The position numbers and the translations under genes were made by a program. The notes beneath the pieces were generated by a model, which saw only the letters and a program-made list of their open reading frames with translations, ran no database searches and was not told the origin of the DNA. A stretch of DNA of 64,000 nt from Phycisphaeraceae bacterium (GTDB lineage: Bacteria > Planctomycetota > Phycisphaerae > Phycisphaerales > Phycisphaeraceae). This document shows, piece after piece, positions 48,305-57,500 of the stretch (within the stretch, counting starts at the first letter, position 1; the number at the start of each line of letters is the position of its first letter). The stretch spans positions 434,001-498,000 of the forward strand of contig JAVKCD010000025.1 of assembly GCA_040222855.1 (NCBI GenBank), written 5' to 3'.

Positions 48305-48466
48305 CGGCGGTCGGTTCCTACTTCTCTCGCCGACAAGCGGCCTTGAGGTGTGATCGAAAGGCGTCCGAAGGTGCCATCATCATCGGCTAATTCGAGCTTC
48401 CGCTGGGAAGAAGTCGTTTCCACCGATCAAACGATCGCAGTTCAGGCTGCAGGCCGCACCCAGAGG

Positions 48467-50017
48467 TTACTCTTCGGCAGCTACTTCAGTCCACACCGGC
48501 GGCCACGCCAGACCTGGCTCCCGTCGAAACAGCCCGACCGCCTGACGCTTCCGAAGCACATTCGGCAACTCCTCACTCACTAGCACCGGCTCTCGATCCC
48601 CCACCAGCACCAGGGGCGCAATCACCCACGCCGCATCATCCCAGGCACCCTCCACAGGCGATTCCGTCGACTGATTCAGCCCCATATAGGTCTGCAACGG
48701 GTGGTACCCACTCCGTTCAAAAAGCACCCGCTCGTCACCAACCTCCCCCTCGATCGCCCGGGCAAACGACCTCGCATTCTCCGCCCAACCCACCTGCCGC
48801 TCAGGATTCAGCAGTACCTCGTTGCCAACCACAATCCCCATCACCACAACCGTCGCCGCCACGGCACCCCGGAGCACCCGCTTCAAACCCGCCCAACCCC
48901 TCGCCCACGGATGCGACACCAAACCTACCCCCATCAACGCAGCCATCGCCGGGTACATCGGCAGCAAGTAGTCATCCCGCTTCGACACCACCAGACTCAT
49001 GAACCCCACCACCACAAGACACCACACCCACGCTGGCGTTAAGCAGCTCATCCGGTGACGCACGATCTTCTTCCGACTCAGCCACAACGCCACAAACAAC
49101 CACGACCAAGGCAGAGCCCGAAACAAAAAGAAAAACGGCAACTCCCACGACGTCAGAATCAGCCCCAATGGATACGCAAGCACACCACCCTGCCCCTGAA
49201 CCCGCGACAGTTCATTACCCAGCATGGTCTGACTCATGTAGTCCGGCGCGATCACATAAGAACCCCAGACCCACCCGACAAACGGCACCACACTCAACGG
49301 CAACCCCCACACAATCCCCGTACGCCAGACCGATCCCCACCGCCCACCCACGAGCGGCGCCGCCACAACCGCATACACCGGCACCAGCAACGCTGGCGGG
49401 CCCTTCGTTAACCACGCCAACGCCACACTCACCCACACCACCACCGGCCAGAACCAGGGCCGCTCCGGATCCTGAAGGCATCGTGTCACCGCCAACCAGC
49501 CCACCACCAGAAAAAACGCCAGCAGCATGTCCGGCCTCGCGACATACGCCAGACTCATCACAGGCGGCAACGACACCCAGATCAGACACGCAATCACCGC
49601 CGCCGCACCAACCCGATCTCGACCCCACCGTGTCGGACTAAGGACACACACCACAGCCCCCGCCGTCAGACCCAGCAGCCCAAAAAACGTAACGATGCTC
49701 GGTAGCTTGAACGACCAGTCCTCGTGAATCCCCAGACCACCGACAACCGGCAACGACACCCAGTTGTAAAAAGGCGGCTTCGTCGCCCACTGCCCCCGCA
49801 CATCCTTAGGCAGCACATACCGCCCGTGCTCAGCCATATCCACCGTATACGACACCGTCTTCGGCTGATCCTTCGAATCTAGATCCGAAGGCCCCTGCGT
49901 CCGTGCCGCAATCATCAGAACACCCAGCAAAACCACCGCCACCATCCACCACCGCCAGGTCCCCGGGCCCCGAGGACTCAGATTCTGCATCACATCACGC
50001 ATCAAAACTCCGCCCAT
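48467..50017 (-). CDS. ArnT-like membrane glycosyltransferase (second copy)
   Basis: A 516-residue polytopic protein with about ten to twelve helices. The N-terminal loop DSKDQPKTVSYTVDMAEHG and the ATKPPFYNWVSLP motif match the GT39/ArnT family that uses polyprenyl-phosphate sugars at the outer face of the membrane. It is clearly divergent from the copy at 33273-35087, not a recent duplicate. A later ATG at 50002 or 49990 is also possible as start. It is divergent from nuoG with 85 bp between. Acceptor unknown. Confidence 0.82.
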   Translation of the reverse strand: MGGVLMRDVMQNLSPRGPGTWRWWMVAVVLLGVLMIAARTQGPSDLDSKDQPKTVSYTVDMAEHGRYVLPKDVRGQWATKPPFYNWVSLPVVGGLGIHEDWSFKLPSIVTFFGLLGLTAGAVVCVLSPTRWGRDRVGAAAVIACLIWVSLPPVMSLAYVARPDMLLAFFLVVGWLAVTRCLQDPERPWFWPVVVWVSVALAWLTKGPPALLVPVYAVVAAPLVGGRWGSVWRTGIVWGLPLSVVPFVGWVWGSYVIAPDYMSQTMLGNELSRVQGQGGVLAYPLGLILTSWELPFFFLFRALPWSWLFVALWLSRKKIVRHRMSCLTPAWVWCLVVVGFMSLVVSKRDDYLLPMYPAMAALMGVGLVSHPWARGWAGLKRVLRGAVAATVVVMGIVVGNEVLLNPERQVGWAENARSFARAIEGEVGDERVLFERSGYHPLQTYMGLNQSTESPVEGAWDDAAWVIAPLVLVGDREPVLVSEELPNVLRKRQAVGLFRREPGLAWPPVWTEVAAEE

Positions 50018-50102
50018 ACCCCACCAGGACAGGTTACATTACGACGCTTAACCTTCCCGTAACCCGCTCCACACCGAACGCGGGCAACACCCGGAGGACC
50101 AC

Positions 50103-51740
50103 ATGCCTCAGATTACCATTGACGGTCAACAATGCTCGTTCGAGGGCAAGCAGACCATCCTTCAGGTCGCGCTCGACAACGGCATCGAGATCCCCCACTA
50201 CTGCTACCACCCCGGCCTCTCCGTCGTGGCCAGTTGCCGCATCTGCCTTGCCGAGGTCGCTCAGCCCAACCCCCGCAACGAAAACAAGCTCGAGCTGATC
50301 CCAAAGCTCCTGCCCACATGCCAGACCCCCGCCGTCGACGGCTCTGAAATCTACCTCCAAAGCCCCAAGTCCATCTCCAACCAGAAGTCGGTCATGGAGT
50401 TCCTCCTGATCAACCACCCGCTCGACTGCCCCGTCTGCGATCAGGCTGGCGAGTGCCACCTCCAGGACTACAGCTTCAAGTACGGCCGCTCCGAATCACG
50501 ATTCGAAGAGACCAAGATCAAGCAGCCCAAGAAAGACCTCGGCCCCAACGTCCTGCTCTACTCCGACCGCTGCATCATGTGCTCCCGCTGTGTCCGCTTC
50601 ACCCGCGAGGTCTCCGGCACCGGCGAGATCGGCGTCTTCGGCCGCGGGTCCAGCGAACAAATCGATGTCTTCCCCGGCCAACCCCTCGACAACGAACTCT
50701 CCGGCAACGTCGTCGATATCTGCCCCGTCGGTGCCCTCCTCGATAAAGACTTCTTGATGTCCATGCGCGTCTGGAACCTCACCGCTACCCCCGGCATCGA
50801 CGGCATCACTGCCTCAGGCGACAACATCTCCGTCGAACACAACGACGGCACAATCTACCGCGTCAAACCACGGACCAACATGGAGATCAATCACTGGTGG
50901 ATCTCCGATGAAATCCGCTACGGTTGGAAGTTCGTCCATCGCGAAGACCGCCTGACCTCCCCACTCATCCGTAGCGACAACCAACAGCAACCCGCCGATT
51001 GGGACACCGCCACCACCGAGGTCGCCAGACAACTTGCCGACCTGGTCAAGTACAAAGGCGACGGCTCCCTCGGCTTGATGGTCAGCCCCATGCTCACCAG
51101 CGAAGAAGCCTATCTCCTGGGCCGCTGGATCCTCCAGCTCGACCCCGGCGCAGTCATCGCCGTCGGTCCCATCCACATCGACGGCGAGGACAAGACCTTC
51201 CCAGGCGGATACACCGTCCGCGCCGAAAAAGCCCCCAACGCCCGAGGCGTCCGCCGAGCACTCGAAAAAATCGCCCAGACAGTCCTCACCTATGACGAGT
51301 TCCTCGATGTCATCCGCGAAGAAGACTCCGGCCTCTCCGGGCTCGTGCTCACCGGCAACACCCCAGAGCCCACATGGGACGATGTGCTGATCACCGGAGC
51401 TAAAGGCCGCTTCACCATTCTCATCGACACCCTGCCCAGCGACATGGCCAACGCCGTCGATGTCGTCCTCCCTTCATCCACCTGGGTCGAAAAAGCCGGC
51501 ACCTTCGAGAACGCCACCGGTCGCCTACAGGCCTTCGTCTGCGCCATCCAGCCCATCGAAGGCTCCATCCCCGAAGGCCAGATCGCTCTCGACCTCATGG
51601 CCGCCGCCGACCTGGCCAAACCAAGTCGCTACGACGCCGATCGCGTCCGCAAGGACATGGGCGGGGAGTTCGCCACCGACGTCCACGTCGCTCAACGCCG
51701 TGGCCAGCGCGAAGCCGACCTCCAGTACGTCACGCTCTAA
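50103..51740 (+). CDS. nuoG: NADH-quinone oxidoreductase subunit G, short form
   Basis: Iron-sulfur subunit of the peripheral arm. The [2Fe-2S] domain has Cys34, Cys45, Cys48 and Cys73; the His/Cys cluster is HPLDCPVCDQAGEC (His105, Cys109, Cys112, Cys118); two further Cys sets in CIMCSRC and the later CPVGAL form the N2-adjacent [4Fe-4S] site. The C-terminal molybdopterin-like domain is reduced: 545 residues in total against about 900 in E. coli. The end of the domain (VDVVLPSSTWVEKAGTFENATG) is retained. The gene lies 8.6 kb from nuoN-J's start, on the other strand. No other peripheral subunits are here. Confidence 0.93.
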   Translation: MPQITIDGQQCSFEGKQTILQVALDNGIEIPHYCYHPGLSVVASCRICLAEVAQPNPRNENKLELIPKLLPTCQTPAVDGSEIYLQSPKSISNQKSVMEFLLINHPLDCPVCDQAGECHLQDYSFKYGRSESRFEETKIKQPKKDLGPNVLLYSDRCIMCSRCVRFTREVSGTGEIGVFGRGSSEQIDVFPGQPLDNELSGNVVDICPVGALLDKDFLMSMRVWNLTATPGIDGITASGDNISVEHNDGTIYRVKPRTNMEINHWWISDEIRYGWKFVHREDRLTSPLIRSDNQQQPADWDTATTEVARQLADLVKYKGDGSLGLMVSPMLTSEEAYLLGRWILQLDPGAVIAVGPIHIDGEDKTFPGGYTVRAEKAPNARGVRRALEKIAQTVLTYDEFLDVIREEDSGLSGLVLTGNTPEPTWDDVLITGAKGRFTILIDTLPSDMANAVDVVLPSSTWVEKAGTFENATGRLQAFVCAIQPIEGSIPEGQIALDLMAAADLAKPSRYDADRVRKDMGGEFATDVHVAQRRGQREADLQYVTL

Positions 51741-51755
51741 ACCCGGAAATTCGCC

Positions 51756-52805
51756 ATGACCACTGGCTGGTTCGACCGCCTACACACCGCCCTCAACGCG
51801 CGTGGCTGGAAACCATCAATCCTGCAGACCCGCAGCGGTCGCCTCCTGATCACAGAACACAACGCCCGCCTCTTCGCCATCGAAATCGATGGCCTCGATC
51901 ACAACGCCCTCTGGCACGACCCCACCCACGAAAACCCCAAGTCCAACGCAGCCCTCATCGGCGGAGACCGCCTCTGGATCGCCCCCGAAGTCGCCTACTA
52001 CTGGGACAGCCTCGAACTCGCTCGCCAGGACCCAGGCGGCAACGCCCGCAACCCGCCCCAGGTCGATCCCGGCCACTACACCACCACGCACACCACCGAC
52101 CAGACCCTCAGCTACCACGCCACCGTCGAGCTGACCGACTCCCGAGTCGATAAATCCATCCGCTTCGAAGTCCAGCGGTCCTTCCGCGTCGCACAGTCGC
52201 TGCCGACTTTGCCCCCAGAGGTGCGTTGCCTCAGCTTCGCACTCGACAACCAACTGACCCTCACCGCTGGCGACGATGGTGCCCTCGCCGGAGGCTGGAG
52301 CATCTCCCAACTCCCGACTGGCGGAACCCTGCACTGCCCCACGCACGGCCGAGCAACCTCCGTCACCAGCTACTACGACCCCTTCCAAGATCGTGTCGAA
52401 ATCGACGACACCGGCGTCCGCTTCCGCATCGACGGTCAGGCCAAAGTCAAGATGGGACTCCCCGCCGAAACCACCACCGGACGCATGGGCTACTATCGAG
52501 AGACCGGCAGCGGGGCGGTCCTCCTGCTCCGAGCCTTCCCGACCCTCCCCGGCGAGCCCTACGTCGATGTCCCCATCGCCGCTCCCGCCGACCAACGCTA
52601 CGGCACCGATGTCCTCCAGGCCTACAACCACGATGGCGGACCCAACACCTTCGGCGAAATGGAATACCACGACCCCGCCATCATCGTCGGCACCCAGCCT
52701 CAGTCGCGATCAGGGACGTCCGTCACCCACGCCCTCTTCGGCCCGGTTGATCAGATCAAGGCCGTCGGCGAAACCTTCCTGGGCATGAAACTCCGCCTGA
52801 TCTGA
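51756..52805 (+). CDS. Uncharacterised protein, possibly DUF6786-like
   Basis: A 349-residue soluble protein. Segments GGDRLWIAPEVAYYW and MGYYRETGSGAVLLLRAF, and many beta strands, suggest a galactose-mutarotase-like sandwich, similar to the DUF6786 group as I recall. No catalytic residues can be named. It starts 15 bp after nuoG, so co-transcription is likely, but no role in complex I is known. Its codon use is C-rich like its neighbours. Ends 4 bp before the convergent SDR gene. Confidence 0.65.
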   Translation: MTTGWFDRLHTALNARGWKPSILQTRSGRLLITEHNARLFAIEIDGLDHNALWHDPTHENPKSNAALIGGDRLWIAPEVAYYWDSLELARQDPGGNARNPPQVDPGHYTTTHTTDQTLSYHATVELTDSRVDKSIRFEVQRSFRVAQSLPTLPPEVRCLSFALDNQLTLTAGDDGALAGGWSISQLPTGGTLHCPTHGRATSVTSYYDPFQDRVEIDDTGVRFRIDGQAKVKMGLPAETTTGRMGYYRETGSGAVLLLRAFPTLPGEPYVDVPIAAPADQRYGTDVLQAYNHDGGPNTFGEMEYHDPAIIVGTQPQSRSGTSVTHALFGPVDQIKAVGETFLGMKLRLI

Positions 52806-52809
52806 ACAT

Positions 52810-53565
52810 TCAAGGCGACGCCAGCACAAACGTCTCCCCATTCTCAAAACGACCCCGCCTCAGAAGCCCGTCACGCACCACACCCGCCACCACGATCGGG
52901 TCCAGCGTCTTCTCCGCAGGAATTGCCTTCTCCGGAAAGTTCTGCCGCAGCATCGGCGTCTCAATCGCCCCGGGCGCAACCGCAAACGCCGTGATCCCCA
53001 TCCGCTGCCCCTCGTCCGCCACCGCCTTCGTAAACAGATTCACGCCCGCTTTCGCCGCAGCGTAGATATTGAACCCCTTGAACGGATCGATGCTCGCCAT
53101 CGACGACACGCTGCTGATCGCCCCGCCTTTCTGCTTACGAAAATGCGGCCAGCACGCCTGCGTCAGAAACACCACCGCCTTGAGATTGATGTCCATGCAC
53201 CGCTGATAAATCTCAGGCGTGATCTTCCCGATCGGCTGCAACGGCGCATCTCCCGCGACATTCGCCAGCCCATCCACCCGACCGAACTTTTCCACCGTCT
53301 CCGCCACCACCCGCTCACAAGTCTCGCTGTCCGCAAGATCACCCGGCTTCACCAGCAACTCAGGCGGATTCTCAACCTCCTCGTTAATCAGCGCGACCGT
53401 CGCTTCCAGCTTCTCCGCGGTCCGCCCAACCAGCACCACGCGAAAACCAGCCTCCGCCATCAGGCACGCCGTATCCCGCCCGACGCCGCTACCCGCTCCC
53501 GTCACGATGCATACCGGGTTCTCAACCTGCGGCCACGAACTGCCGTTCTCACTCATCGAAATCAT
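52810..53565 (-). CDS. Short-chain dehydrogenase/reductase
   Basis: A 251-residue Rossmann enzyme with the cofactor motif TGAGSGVG near the N-terminus, NVAGDAP, and the catalytic SSVSSMAS...YAAAKAG (Ser, Tyr-x3-Lys). Arg in LVGRTAEKL at the end of beta 2 suggests NADP(H) preference. An in-frame ATG at 53556 could also be the start. It follows mqnE by 14 bp on the same strand and so is probably in its operon. Substrate unknown; a role in the quinone pathway is not implied. Confidence 0.85.
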   Translation of the reverse strand: MISMSENGSSWPQVENPVCIVTGAGSGVGRDTACLMAEAGFRVVLVGRTAEKLEATVALINEEVENPPELLVKPGDLADSETCERVVAETVEKFGRVDGLANVAGDAPLQPIGKITPEIYQRCMDINLKAVVFLTQACWPHFRKQKGGAISSVSSMASIDPFKGFNIYAAAKAGVNLFTKAVADEGQRMGITAFAVAPGAIETPMLRQNFPEKAIPAEKTLDPIVVAGVVRDGLLRRGRFENGETFVLASP

Positions 53566-53579
53566 CTTTCAAAAAAAGT

Positions 53580-54722
53580 TCAAGCGGGCACAGCCTCTGT
53601 CACACGCCACCGCGCACCATCGCGCACCACCGGACGGTAGATCGTGTCGCGCTCAACCGGCTCGTAACCCGCCTCGATGATCGCATCGCGCAGGTCTCGA
53701 ACCGACCGCTCCTGATGGTTGTTCGATCCTCCAACCTTCGTGATGTCGTACCACACCACCGTGCCGTCAACATCATCCACACCAAAGTCCAGCGCGATCT
53801 CCGCCAGTTCCAGCGTCTGCATGATCCAGAAGCACTTGATGTGCGCGATGTTGTCCAGCATCAGCCGCGCCACCGCCAACATTCTCAAGTCCTCCAGACC
53901 CGTCGGACCCGCAAGATGCTCAAGCTCCGAGTCATCCGGGATAAACGGCAACGGGATCACCGTCTGAAACCGCCCCGGCAGACCACGCTCGATCGCATCA
54001 TCCTGCTGCTCCCGCAACAGACAAAAGTGATGAATCCGATCCTCCAGCGACTCCACATGCCCGTACAGAATCGTCGCGTTGCTCATCAGCCCGATCTCAT
54101 GCGCCGCCCGATGAACCTCCAGCCACTTATCCGACCGGATCTTCCCCTTAAACGCCTCATCGTGAACCCGATCATCAAACACCTCAGCCCCGCCCCCAGG
54201 CAGCGAACCCAACCCCGCCTCTTTCAAGTCCCCAAGAACACCCACCAGATCCTTCGGCCGCTTTGCAACCCGCGCCAGGTGCACAATCTCCACCGCCGTG
54301 AACGCCTTGACATGAATCTGCGGCGCCGCCGTCTTGACCGCACGCAGCACATCGAGGTAATACGAAAAAGGCAGGTACGGATGCAGCCCACCCACCATAT
54401 GCACCTCGGTCGCCCCCGCCTCAGCCGCCTTGCGAGCCTCCTCAGCAATCTGCTCCGGGCTGAACTCGTAAGCGCCCTCATCACCACGCTTCCGATGAAA
54501 AGCACAAAACTTGCACGACAGGGCGCACACATTGGAGTAGTTGATGTGCCGATTGATGTTGTAGTACGTCGTTTGTTGGTGGAGTTGGTGACGAACTTGG
54601 CTCGCTAATCGACCCACAGACCATATATCTGGATGCTCCAACAGCGCCAGACCGTCCTGTGCGCTCAGCCGCTGGCGTTCGCGTACCTTGTCAGCGATCG
54701 TCTTGAGAGTTGCGTCCATCAC
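53580..54722 (-). CDS. mqnE: Aminofutalosine synthase
   Basis: Radical SAM enzyme of the futalosine route to menaquinone: it joins 3-[(1-carboxyvinyl)oxy]benzoate to an adenosyl radical. At 380 residues it fits the family. The cluster motif Cys66-x3-Cys70-x2-Cys73 is in SNVCALSCKFCAFHR; HMVGGLHPYLPFSYY and GSLPGGGAEVFDDRVH are the characteristic substrate-site segments, separating it from MqnC by the GGLHP form. It is divergent from acpS with 17 bp between. It implies menaquinone as the complex I partner. Confidence 0.94.
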   Translation of the reverse strand: MMDATLKTIADKVRERQRLSAQDGLALLEHPDIWSVGRLASQVRHQLHQQTTYYNINRHINYSNVCALSCKFCAFHRKRGDEGAYEFSPEQIAEEARKAAEAGATEVHMVGGLHPYLPFSYYLDVLRAVKTAAPQIHVKAFTAVEIVHLARVAKRPKDLVGVLGDLKEAGLGSLPGGGAEVFDDRVHDEAFKGKIRSDKWLEVHRAAHEIGLMSNATILYGHVESLEDRIHHFCLLREQQDDAIERGLPGRFQTVIPLPFIPDDSELEHLAGPTGLEDLRMLAVARLMLDNIAHIKCFWIMQTLELAEIALDFGVDDVDGTVVWYDITKVGGSNNHQERSVRDLRDAIIEAGYEPVERDTIYRPVVRDGARWRVTEAVPA

Positions 54723-54739
54723 ACCATGCTAGGGCAGCC

Positions 54740-55180
54740 ATGACCCGCGAGGGACTACCCCACACAGGATTTCCACCCATCGTCCTCGGCCACGGCGTCG
54801 ACCTCACCGAGGTCAGCCGCGTCCTCGATCTCATCGAAAAACACGGCGAATCCTTCCTGGAACGCTGTTTTACCCAGGCCGAAGCCGAATACGCCAGCGA
54901 CTCGAAACGGTTTGGCGAACACCTCGCCGCCCGCTTCGCCGCCAAAGAAGCCGTCCTCAAAGCCCTCGGCACCGGCCTCACCAGCGGCATCTCCTGGCAG
55001 GACATCGAGGTCATCCGCAGCCCCCTCGGCAAACCAAATGTCCGACTTTCAGGACGCGCGCACGATATCGCCGCCGAACTCGGCATCACCGACTGGCATC
55101 TCTCTCTCTCCCACACCGCTGGCTTGGCCATGGCCTCCGTCATCGCCACCGGCCCTCCACGCATCGAGCAGGGGGGATAA
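54740..55180 (+). CDS. acpS: Holo-[acyl-carrier-protein] synthase
   Basis: Transfers 4'-phosphopantetheine from CoA to acyl carrier protein. The magnesium-binding Asp is in LGHGVDLTEVSR, and Glu in ARFAAKEAVLKALGTG. The WHLSLSHTAGLAMASVIA segment closes the active site. 146 residues, slightly longer than E. coli AcpS (126). The ATG at 54740 is favoured by AGGG and by the domain start; a longer frame from 54710 would overlap mqnE. Confidence 0.93.
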   Translation: MTREGLPHTGFPPIVLGHGVDLTEVSRVLDLIEKHGESFLERCFTQAEAEYASDSKRFGEHLAARFAAKEAVLKALGTGLTSGISWQDIEVIRSPLGKPNVRLSGRAHDIAAELGITDWHLSLSHTAGLAMASVIATGPPRIEQGG

Positions 55181-55189
55181 CATCACACC

Positions 55190-55921
55190 ATGCCCGGCAG
55201 ATCGAGCAATAAAACACCCTTCGAGGTCATGGGACGACGCGACGCGGGCCCCGAGCCCTCGCCGCAGCCTTCCGAGGCCCCCAAGGCGGCGGATCGGCCC
55301 GCAGCGGATTCCGAGCCCACCACCGACCTGCTCGCGCCCAGCGAGCCGCTGGTGCTCCGTGTCCCCAAGGGCCTGGTCGCCGCCGTCGCCGTGGTGCTGC
55401 TGCTGATCCTGGGCCTCGCCTACTGGGTCGGCTACGAGCGTGGAGCCAACGGCGAGACCGAAACAACAGCCGCTGCAGTGGAAGCCCCACCCGGCCCGCT
55501 GACGACCCCTGCGGCCCCACCTCGCTTCATCGGGGCTGATCTGGAGGGTCCCGGAATCAGCCTTCTGGACCTCTCCAGAACCCCGCTGGGGGGCTATCAG
55601 GCCGATTCTCCCTCCGATCCCAGGCAGGACGGGATGAACTATCTGATCCTGGCCACCTATCCAGCCGCCGAAGCCCAGCGACTCAGCGAGTTTCTGGTGA
55701 CTCACCGGGTTGCAAGTGTCCTCAAGCCCGTCAATAATGATCGATTCCAGGTCATCGCCGTCAATGTCGGTTTTACTCGAGATGCCTTCGAGCAGGGCAC
55801 CCAGGAGACCTACCGACAGGCGTTACTGGAAGTCGGGCGTGCGTGGCACGCCCACAATGGCAGGCGCGGCAACGATGCCCTGCAGGACATGTACTTCTAC
55901 CGTCACGGCCCAACGCCCTGA
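55190..55921 (+). CDS. Single-pass membrane protein, SPOR-like
   Basis: A 243-residue protein: a Pro/Ala/Glu-rich cytoplasmic part (about 1-58), one helix at about 60-82 (VAAVAVVLLLILGLAYWVGY), a linker, and a C-terminal globular domain at about 135-235. The domain's YLILATYPAAEAQRLSEFL and RFQVIAVNVGF segments resemble a SPOR fold, which binds denuded peptidoglycan at the septum; this match is by pattern only. The gene follows acpS by 9 bp and precedes the small basic protein gene by 45 bp. Confidence 0.65.
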   Translation: MPGRSSNKTPFEVMGRRDAGPEPSPQPSEAPKAADRPAADSEPTTDLLAPSEPLVLRVPKGLVAAVAVVLLLILGLAYWVGYERGANGETETTAAAVEAPPGPLTTPAAPPRFIGADLEGPGISLLDLSRTPLGGYQADSPSDPRQDGMNYLILATYPAAEAQRLSEFLVTHRVASVLKPVNNDRFQVIAVNVGFTRDAFEQGTQETYRQALLEVGRAWHAHNGRRGNDALQDMYFYRHGPTP

Positions 55922-55966
55922 CCCGAACTCCCGGCCGCAACCGGCCACGATACGGAGACTGCTCCC

Positions 55967-56185
55967 ATGAGCCTCGACCGCAGCCTTCGCGCCAGTGGCG
56001 GCCTCGCCCGCCATCGCAACGTCCTTTCCCGCGCCGAGCGCATCGCCAAGCTCTCGGCTGAGGGCAAGTTTGTCCCCAGCGAGAACGATCCACTCGGTCT
56101 GCCCAAGCTGGCCAACCGAAAACTCGCCGCAGGCAAGACCACCAAGAAAAAGAAGGGCACCGAAACCGAAGAAGAGGCGAAGTAA
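55967..56185 (+). CDS. PVC-type small basic protein (TIGR04137-like)
   Basis: A 72-residue, Lys/Arg-rich protein. MSLDRSLRASGGLARHRN followed by VLSRAERI matches the small basic protein family (TIGR04137) conserved in Planctomycetes, Verrucomicrobia and Chlamydiae as I recall it. Its function is not established; the family was suspected to be ribosome-associated. The C-terminus has a KTTKKKKG run then acidic residues. It is a good taxonomic marker for the PVC group. Confidence 0.82.
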   Translation: MSLDRSLRASGGLARHRNVLSRAERIAKLSAEGKFVPSENDPLGLPKLANRKLAAGKTTKKKKGTETEEEAK

Positions 56186-56231
56186 GCCGCTTCCCGGTTG
56201 GATGGCCAGGCACTGAATCAGGGACTCGCTC

Positions 56232-57395
56232 ATGCTCGATCCCGAAAGCTATCTTGCGTCCCGGGTCCACCAGATCGACGCTTCTGGGATCCGCAGGGTC
56301 TTTGACCTCGCCGCGAAACTGGACAACCCGATCAACCTGTCGATCGGCCAGCCGCACTTCGATGTGCCCGACGCTGCCAAACACGCCGCCATCCAAGCGA
56401 TCGAGCAGGGCTTTAATCGCTATACCCAGACCCAAGGCGTCGCCAACCTTATCGCGCGAATCAATACAGATACGGCCAAGCAGTATCCCGGCACGCTTGG
56501 CGCAGCGGATCGAGCCCAGCTCGCCGAGGGTTTCCAGACGCTGATCACCTCGGGCGTCTCGGGCGGGCTGATGCTTATGCTGCTCGCATGCTGCAATCCC
56601 GGCGACGATGTTCTGATCCCCGATCCTTACTTCGTGATGTATCGTCATCTGGTCACACTCGCGGGCGGCAACCCAGTTTATGTCGATACCTATCCCGATT
56701 TCCAACTCACCCCCGAACGCGTGGAGCGGGCGATCACGCCCAAGTCCAAGCTGCTGCTGTTCAGTTCCCCCTCGAATCCGACAGGCGTCGTTCTGACGGA
56801 AGACAACGCCAAGGCCCTCGCGTCGCTCGCCGCGAAGCGGGGTTTGCTGCTGGCCAGCGACGAGATCTACGATCAGTTCTGCTACGACGGACCCTGCCCG
56901 TCGGTCGCCCGCCACACGGATCGAGTCATCCTGCTGCGTGGTTTTTCCAAGACCTATGCGATGACCGGCTGGCGTCTGGGCTACGCGACCGGCCCTCGCG
57001 CGATCATCGAGCAGATGACCAAGCTCCAGCAGTACTCCTTCGTCTGTGCGCCCTCGATGACGCAGGCCGCCGGTGTCGCGGCGCTCGATGTCGATATGCA
57101 GCCCTATGTGGATGAGTATCGCCAACGGAGAGACCACGTTGCCCAGCGGCTGCTTGAAGCTGGCTACAACCTGACCACACCCGGGGGCGCGTTCTACGCC
57201 TTCCCGGAGGTCCCACAGCACCTCGGCATCACGGCGAGCCAGTTTGCCGAGAGGACGGTCAAACAGGGCGTGCTGCTGATACCCGGATCGGTGTTCTCGA
57301 ATCGCGACACCCACTTCCGGATCAGCTACGCATGCGGGCCCGAGCAGCTTGAGGCCGGTCTGGATGTCCTGGCGAATCTGGGTAAAGGTGCCTGA
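56232..57395 (+). CDS. Class I/II aminotransferase (aspartate-type)
   Basis: PLP enzyme of 387 residues. The Schiff-base Lys is in LRGFSKTYAMTGWRLGY (about residue 240), the phosphate-binding Arg follows in the same segment, and the pyridine-contacting Asp/Tyr lie in LASDEIYDQFCYDG. Asn in SSPSNPTGVVL is the cofactor contact. Overall it resembles the Ib subgroup (AspC/PatA-like). Substrate is probably an amino acid such as aspartate; not determined. It follows the small basic protein gene by 46 bp. Confidence 0.9.
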   Translation: MLDPESYLASRVHQIDASGIRRVFDLAAKLDNPINLSIGQPHFDVPDAAKHAAIQAIEQGFNRYTQTQGVANLIARINTDTAKQYPGTLGAADRAQLAEGFQTLITSGVSGGLMLMLLACCNPGDDVLIPDPYFVMYRHLVTLAGGNPVYVDTYPDFQLTPERVERAITPKSKLLLFSSPSNPTGVVLTEDNAKALASLAAKRGLLLASDEIYDQFCYDGPCPSVARHTDRVILLRGFSKTYAMTGWRLGYATGPRAIIEQMTKLQQYSFVCAPSMTQAAGVAALDVDMQPYVDEYRQRRDHVAQRLLEAGYNLTTPGGAFYAFPEVPQHLGITASQFAERTVKQGVLLIPGSVFSNRDTHFRISYACGPEQLEAGLDVLANLGKGA

Positions 57396-57500
57396 GACGA
57401 TTTGTATTGGTTAAGGGGGGTTTCTCTCGGAACTCGTACTGGTTTTCGGTCGATGCTTCTGGTGGACCAACTGGGCTTATCCCCGGGAACCGCTGTGACC

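Noticed and set aside
48305-48466. tRNA or small RNA gene between the GH15 and glycosyltransferase genes
   Set aside because: No cloverleaf, TTC-loop sequence or terminator structure is seen in this 162-bp gap.
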